A stretch of DNA of 64,000 nt from Paenibacillus glycinis (GTDB lineage: Bacteria > Bacillota > Bacilli > Paenibacillales > Paenibacillaceae): NCBI RefSeq assembly GCF_009909185.1, contig NZ_JAAAMV010000012.1, positions 62,001 to 126,000 on the forward strand, written 5' to 3'. This document shows positions 60,921 to 64,000 of the stretch, in pieces (position 1 is the stretch's first letter; every line of letters begins with the position of its first letter). The notes under the pieces are model-generated. The model was not told where the DNA came from and did no database searches. It saw only the letters and a program-made list of their open reading frames with translations. The position numbers and the translations under genes are program-made.

Positions 60921-61103
60921 ATGCATTTTCGAACGCTGCGCCAGCTTGCCGTGCGCAGCGTCATCCCGTCCGACGAGGTGGTGCAGGTCATGCTGGAGGT
61001 AGGCACGGCGATGCCGGAGGCGCTGCGGGAAACCGCGCGAGGCGGACTCGCGCAGACGCCGACGGGGAAGCAGATCATGGCGGACCTGCGGAAGAAGAAA
61101 TAA
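60921..61103 (+). pseudogene. sdaAA: Internally deleted L-serine dehydratase alpha subunit
   Basis: A 60-codon frame starting MHFRTLRQLA, like the N-terminus of SdaAA (about 290 residues), then directly VIPSDEVVQVMLEVGTAMPEALRETARGGLAQTPTGKQI, like its extreme C-terminus. About 230 residues, including the iron-sulfur cysteines, are missing in frame. With an AGGAAGG ribosome site 18 bases after the beta gene it may still be translated, but it cannot be an enzyme. Confidence 0.8.
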
Positions 61104-61114
61104 GCAATCGCGAC

Positions 61115-61156
61115 GAACAGGCATGCCCCAGCCGAAGCTTGCGGGCATGCCTGTTC
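61115..61156. terminator. Hairpin after the serine dehydratase remnant
   Basis: Perfect 14-base stem GAACAGGCATGCCC (61115-61128) and GGGCATGCCTGTTC (61143-61156), loop of 14. It lacks a T tract, so termination is uncertain. Confidence 0.55.
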
Positions 61157-61239
61157 GATTGCGCCTGTTTGTTCGATGCCGAAATCATTTATGCCATGCT
61201 ATTGGTTCAGGAGGTAGTACCAATAGGACCCATTTCAAA

Positions 61240-61383
61240 TTAGCAGAATACGGGACGCGAGATGATAACCAGCAAGATGAACAGGACAAGAATGATTCCG
61301 GCGAAGCCGCCGCCCAAGCCGATGCCGCCTACAGGGCCGCAACCTTGACCTACTCCTCCGACGTTCCCTAATCCATAACCCAT
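61240..61383 (-). CDS. YjcZ family sporulation-type small protein
   Basis: A 47-residue hydrophobic peptide: Gly-rich start (MGYGLGNVGGVGQGCG) and one membrane helix GGGFAGIILVLFILLVIIS, matching the YjcZ/YrhK-like spore peptide pattern GxxFAxIxVLFILLIIV. Many spore formers encode several such peptides, some found in the spore coat; the role is unknown. The ATG at 61383 has GGGGATG upstream. The longer frame is not supported. Confidence 0.8.
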   Translation of the reverse strand: MGYGLGNVGGVGQGCGPVGGIGLGGGFAGIILVLFILLVIISRPVFC

Positions 61384-61755
61384 TTTTTCATCCCCTTTAA
61401 GTTTAGGTACATCTGTAATATATGTCCTTTCGTCCAACTTGCATGGGCCTCGCCGAAGAAAGGGCCATTACCCCGCTCGGCCACATCCGCGAATTGAACC
61501 GAATACCGGCGCTCGAAAGCCGCAAGCCGCGCCGATAGCGGGATTCGCGCCGGGTAACGCGCGCGTCCCGCATCCGGCCGCCATGAGGCCGCGAGGTACA
61601 TTGGCCCGGCATTCCGACGTTTGGGCCGATGCCATTCCCCTCGAAATGCCCGCGCCCGAATTACCGGGCCAAGCCGGTACCGCCCCCCACATGCATATCG
61701 AAAACTCGTCATTGCGGAAGCACCCCGCCAACTAAAACAACGGCGATCGCTCCTC
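61384..61755. other. Intergenic region, no gene recognised
   Basis: GC-rich, frames open on both strands without ribosome sites or recognisable proteins. Short inverted words such as GCCCGGCA and TGCCGGGC do not form a clear terminator. It separates the YjcZ-like gene from the exporter operon. Confidence 0.35.
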
Positions 61756-62538
61756 CTAAGAGCCCGTGGAACGATAATGGCGTACGCCGAACTGCCATAC
61801 GAGCACGCAGGGCAGCATGAATGCGAAGCCCGCAAGGGGCGTCAGCATGTAGAGGATCCCGTTGCCGTCGGCCCGGCCCAGTATATAGAGCATCGGCAAA
61901 TAGTTGACGCAGCCGAACGGAATGATGAACGTGAAGAACACCGTCACCCATTTCTGATAAATATTGAGCGGGTACTGCGCCATCTCGCGGCCCCCGTCGG
62001 TAAAGATGTTCGCGATCTCCAGCCCCTCGATGGTCCAAAAGCACAGCGTCGCCGCCAGCATGAAGATGCCGGTGAAAATCATCACGCCGCTCGTTACCAT
62101 GAGGAGCATCGTGACCGCCTTCGCCGCGGTCCACGCGACGGGCAAGTGAATGAGCGCCACCGCGAGGACCAGACAGCTCTGAAGCAGGCGGCCGAAGCGC
62201 GTGAATTCGAACTTGGAGCCGAGCACCTGCAGCGCCGTCGTGCGGGGACGGACCAGCAACCGGTCGAAATCGCCGCTGCCGACCAAGGTCGAGAAGGCAT
62301 CGAAGCCGCGCGAGAAGCATTCGCTGAACGAGAAGGCCAGATGGATCACGGCAAAGCAAAGCGCGACCTCGTAGAAGCTCCATCCCTGCACTTGGCCGAA
62401 TCGCTCGAACATGAAATACAAGCCCGCGAACACCGAGAACGGGATGAAGAATTGGCCGACGGTCAGCAGCCAGAACGAGGTTCTGTACTGCATCTGCGAC
62501 TTGAATTGAATCGCCAAATAATGCATGTATAAACGCAT
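61756..62538 (-). CDS. ABC-2 family exporter permease
   Basis: A 260-residue membrane protein with six hydrophobic helices, starting MRLYMHYLAIQFKSQMQYR, typical of the ABC-2 permease subgroup linked to daunorubicin-type ATPases. The AAGGAGG ribosome site fixes the start at 62538. It follows the second permease gene by 4 bases, and the two probably form a heterodimer. Substrate unknown. Confidence 0.85.
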   Translation of the reverse strand: MRLYMHYLAIQFKSQMQYRTSFWLLTVGQFFIPFSVFAGLYFMFERFGQVQGWSFYEVALCFAVIHLAFSFSECFSRGFDAFSTLVGSGDFDRLLVRPRTTALQVLGSKFEFTRFGRLLQSCLVLAVALIHLPVAWTAAKAVTMLLMVTSGVMIFTGIFMLAATLCFWTIEGLEIANIFTDGGREMAQYPLNIYQKWVTVFFTFIIPFGCVNYLPMLYILGRADGNGILYMLTPLAGFAFMLPCVLVWQFGVRHYRSTGS

Positions 62539-62542
62539 CGCG

Positions 62543-63346
62543 TTACCCTCCTTGAACGACGACTTGGCGCAGCGCCCGATGCAAGCTCCATCTGCCGAAG
62601 CCGACCAGCGCCGCAAGCCACAACAGTTGAATGAGAATCCCCCACAGCGCCTCGGCCTGCGGAATTTGCCCGGAATACACGCGGAAAGGAAAATCCGCCG
62701 TCCATCGGAACGGCAGGGCGTTGGCGATTTGCTGCAGCCATGCGGGCATCAGCGGGACCGGAATGACCAAGCCGGCGAAAAACTCGCCCGCCACGGCGAT
62801 CAACAGCGTCGAACCGACGGGCGACATGGTCCAAAACACCGAGATATAGATCAGCATCGAGATCGAAACGACGACGAGCAGGCCAAGCAGAAGCGACACG
62901 ACGAACAATAAGCCTGCCGTGAGCGATGGAGGCAGTTGGAGCCGATAGGGCCGGGGGAGCAGGAAGGCGACGATCAGAATCGGGAAACATCGCAGCGCCG
63001 CGCTGGACACGCGCTGAGCCAGCAGCTTGGAGAACCAGAATTCGTAGATTCCGCACGGCCTGCAGAGCTCGTAGGCGATATTTCCTCCGGTAATCAACTG
63101 GAAGATCTCGTTATCGCGGAACCAGAGCATGATGAACGCCAGAAAGATCTGCTGCAGCCAGGTATACGAGATGACATCCTTCAGGGAGATGGGCTGCTCT
63201 TGCGTGCTATGTTGATAGAAAGCCACGAAGATCATGATAAAGACAAGGCCGAAAAACAACTGCGTTGCCATGCCCGCATAAGCGGCGGCGCGGTACTGCA
63301 TTCCGTTGATGAACCGCAGCCTCCAAACCGAGAGATACGCGTTCAT
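62543..63346 (-). CDS. ABC-2 family exporter permease
   Basis: A 267-residue membrane protein with six helices, similar in layout to its neighbour (WRLRFINGMQYRAAAYAGMATQLFFGLVFIMIF; LLVVVSISMLIYISVFWTMSP; VAGEFFAGLVIPVPLMPAWLQQIANALPFRW). It overlaps the ATPase gene by 4 bases. It belongs to the two-permease ABC-2 exporter type common in Bacillales. Confidence 0.85.
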   Translation of the reverse strand: MNAYLSVWRLRFINGMQYRAAAYAGMATQLFFGLVFIMIFVAFYQHSTQEQPISLKDVISYTWLQQIFLAFIMLWFRDNEIFQLITGGNIAYELCRPCGIYEFWFSKLLAQRVSSAALRCFPILIVAFLLPRPYRLQLPPSLTAGLLFVVSLLLGLLVVVSISMLIYISVFWTMSPVGSTLLIAVAGEFFAGLVIPVPLMPAWLQQIANALPFRWTADFPFRVYSGQIPQAEALWGILIQLLWLAALVGFGRWSLHRALRQVVVQGG

Positions 63347-64000
63347 ATGCGATGCTCCTTATACAGCTCGACGATCAGTTCGTCGACGGGCTTCGTCTCG
63401 ATCGCCACGTCCACGAGCTCGACCTGCTCCGATAATCGCGCGATCACGAGGGCCATCAATACCTGCTCGGTGTCCACGCTCAGCACCGCCCTCTCCGGCG
63501 ACCACGAGAGCAAGGAAGCGCCCGGGATATCGAGCGGCGTGGCATTGGCGCGATAATCGACCGTAACCGTGCGATGGGTGCCGAAGCGCCCGCGCAGCTC
63601 ATCCAGGTTGCCGTCGTAGAGCAGCGTCCCGTTGCCGATCATCAGGATCCGGTCGGCCAGCGCCTCGATATCGCTCATGTCGTGCGTCGTGAGGATGACG
63701 GTGACGCCTTTCTCTTTGTTGATGGTTTTGATGAATTGCCTGACCGCGATTTTGCTGATCGCGTCCAATCCGATCGTCGGTTCGTCCAAGAACAGAATCT
63801 TGGGACCGTGCAGAAGCGACGCGGCGATCTCGCAGCGCATCCGCTGACCTAGACTGAGCTGCCTGACCGGGGTTTGAAGCAGGCTGCCGAGTCCCAGCGT
63901 TTCCGTGAGCAAGTCGAGGTTCCCCGCATACGATCGATGGGGGATCTTATAAATATCCCTTAGGAGCTCGAAGGAATCGATGACCGGCACGTCCCACCAC
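63343..64000 (-). CDS. ABC exporter ATP-binding protein (N-terminus beyond window)
   Basis: The last 219 residues of a daunorubicin-resistance-type ATPase. Visible are WWDVPVIDSFELLRDIYKI after the Q loop, the signature LSLGQRMRCEIAASL, Walker B KILFLDEPTIGLD and the switch His in TTHDMSDIE, then a C-terminal domain of about 90 residues. Walker A lies outside the window. It energises the two ABC-2 permeases downstream. Confidence 0.88.
   Translation of the reverse strand, partial: WWDVPVIDSFELLRDIYKIPHRSYAGNLDLLTETLGLGSLLQTPVRQLSLGQRMRCEIAASLLHGPKILFLDEPTIGLDAISKIAVRQFIKTINKEKGVTVILTTHDMSDIEALADRILMIGNGTLLYDGNLDELRGRFGTHRTVTVDYRANATPLDIPGASLLSWSPERAVLSVDTEQVLMALVIARLSEQVELVDVAIETKPVDELIVELYKEHRI

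Overview
The window looks like a chromosome segment of a GC-rich, spore-forming, Gram-positive member of the Paenibacillaceae (Paenibacillus/Cohnella-like). The clues are a giant secreted S8 protease ending in three S-layer homology (SLH) domains, a YesM/YesN-type two-component pair beside a sugar ABC importer, many solute-binding lipoproteins with Firmicutes lipoboxes, a tiny YjcZ-type sporulation protein, AGGAGG-type ribosome binding sites, and a strong bias towards carbohydrate uptake. This is inferred from gene content; no rRNA or tRNA gene was seen.

Layout, left to right. 1-1124: pirin (cut by the window edge) and its MarR regulator, with a promoter covered by two tandem operators. 1414-7967: a GH130 mannoside phosphorylase / DUF1861 / sugar ABC importer operon, divergent from a LacI regulator and with LacI-type operators. 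7964-9483: about 1.5 kb of non-coding repeats, namely a modular GC-rich hairpin array followed by a 24-bp tandem array. 9577-15290: sugar isomerase, small membrane protein, ROK kinase with a repeat-encoded N-terminus, two-domain mannose-6-phosphate-isomerase-like protein, and a DeoR regulator whose likely operator occurs twice. 15666-17159: MarR regulator divergent from an NfsA-type nitroreductase. 17360-21300: ribose-type ABC importer. 21456-23558: M15 peptidase and DHA2 MFS exporter. 23807-30863: GH32, GH172-type (DUF2961), ThuA-like and GH43-like enzymes with two AraC regulators; the first two suggest fructan or difructose-anhydride use. 31152-37447: housekeeping-like and hypothetical small genes (DinB, Nudix, phosphoesterase, histidine phosphatase, small membrane proteins), partly AT-rich. 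38037-44774: the 2245-residue S8/SLH protein. 44890-50554: an AT-rich accessory island with an orphan CdiI-like immunity protein, unknown membrane proteins, an IS110 remnant and a membrane-anchored PD-(D/E)XK-like nuclease. 50915-59833: YesN/YesM, sugar ABC importer and GH127 beta-L-arabinofuranosidase, with a CcpA cre-like site. 60226-61103: a decayed L-serine dehydratase operon. 61240-64000: YjcZ-like peptide and an ABC-2 exporter cut by the window end.

Most loci follow one plan: a regulator, a three-part ABC importer and cytoplasmic enzymes that open the imported oligosaccharide. Several operators can be read directly from the sequence. The least explained signals are the nested hairpin repeats at 7964-8900, the related GCATTCG-type arrays (non-coding at 9268-9483, translated inside the ROK kinase gene at 12467-12573), a two-part motif found 13 kb apart with identical internal spacing, and the AT-rich island.
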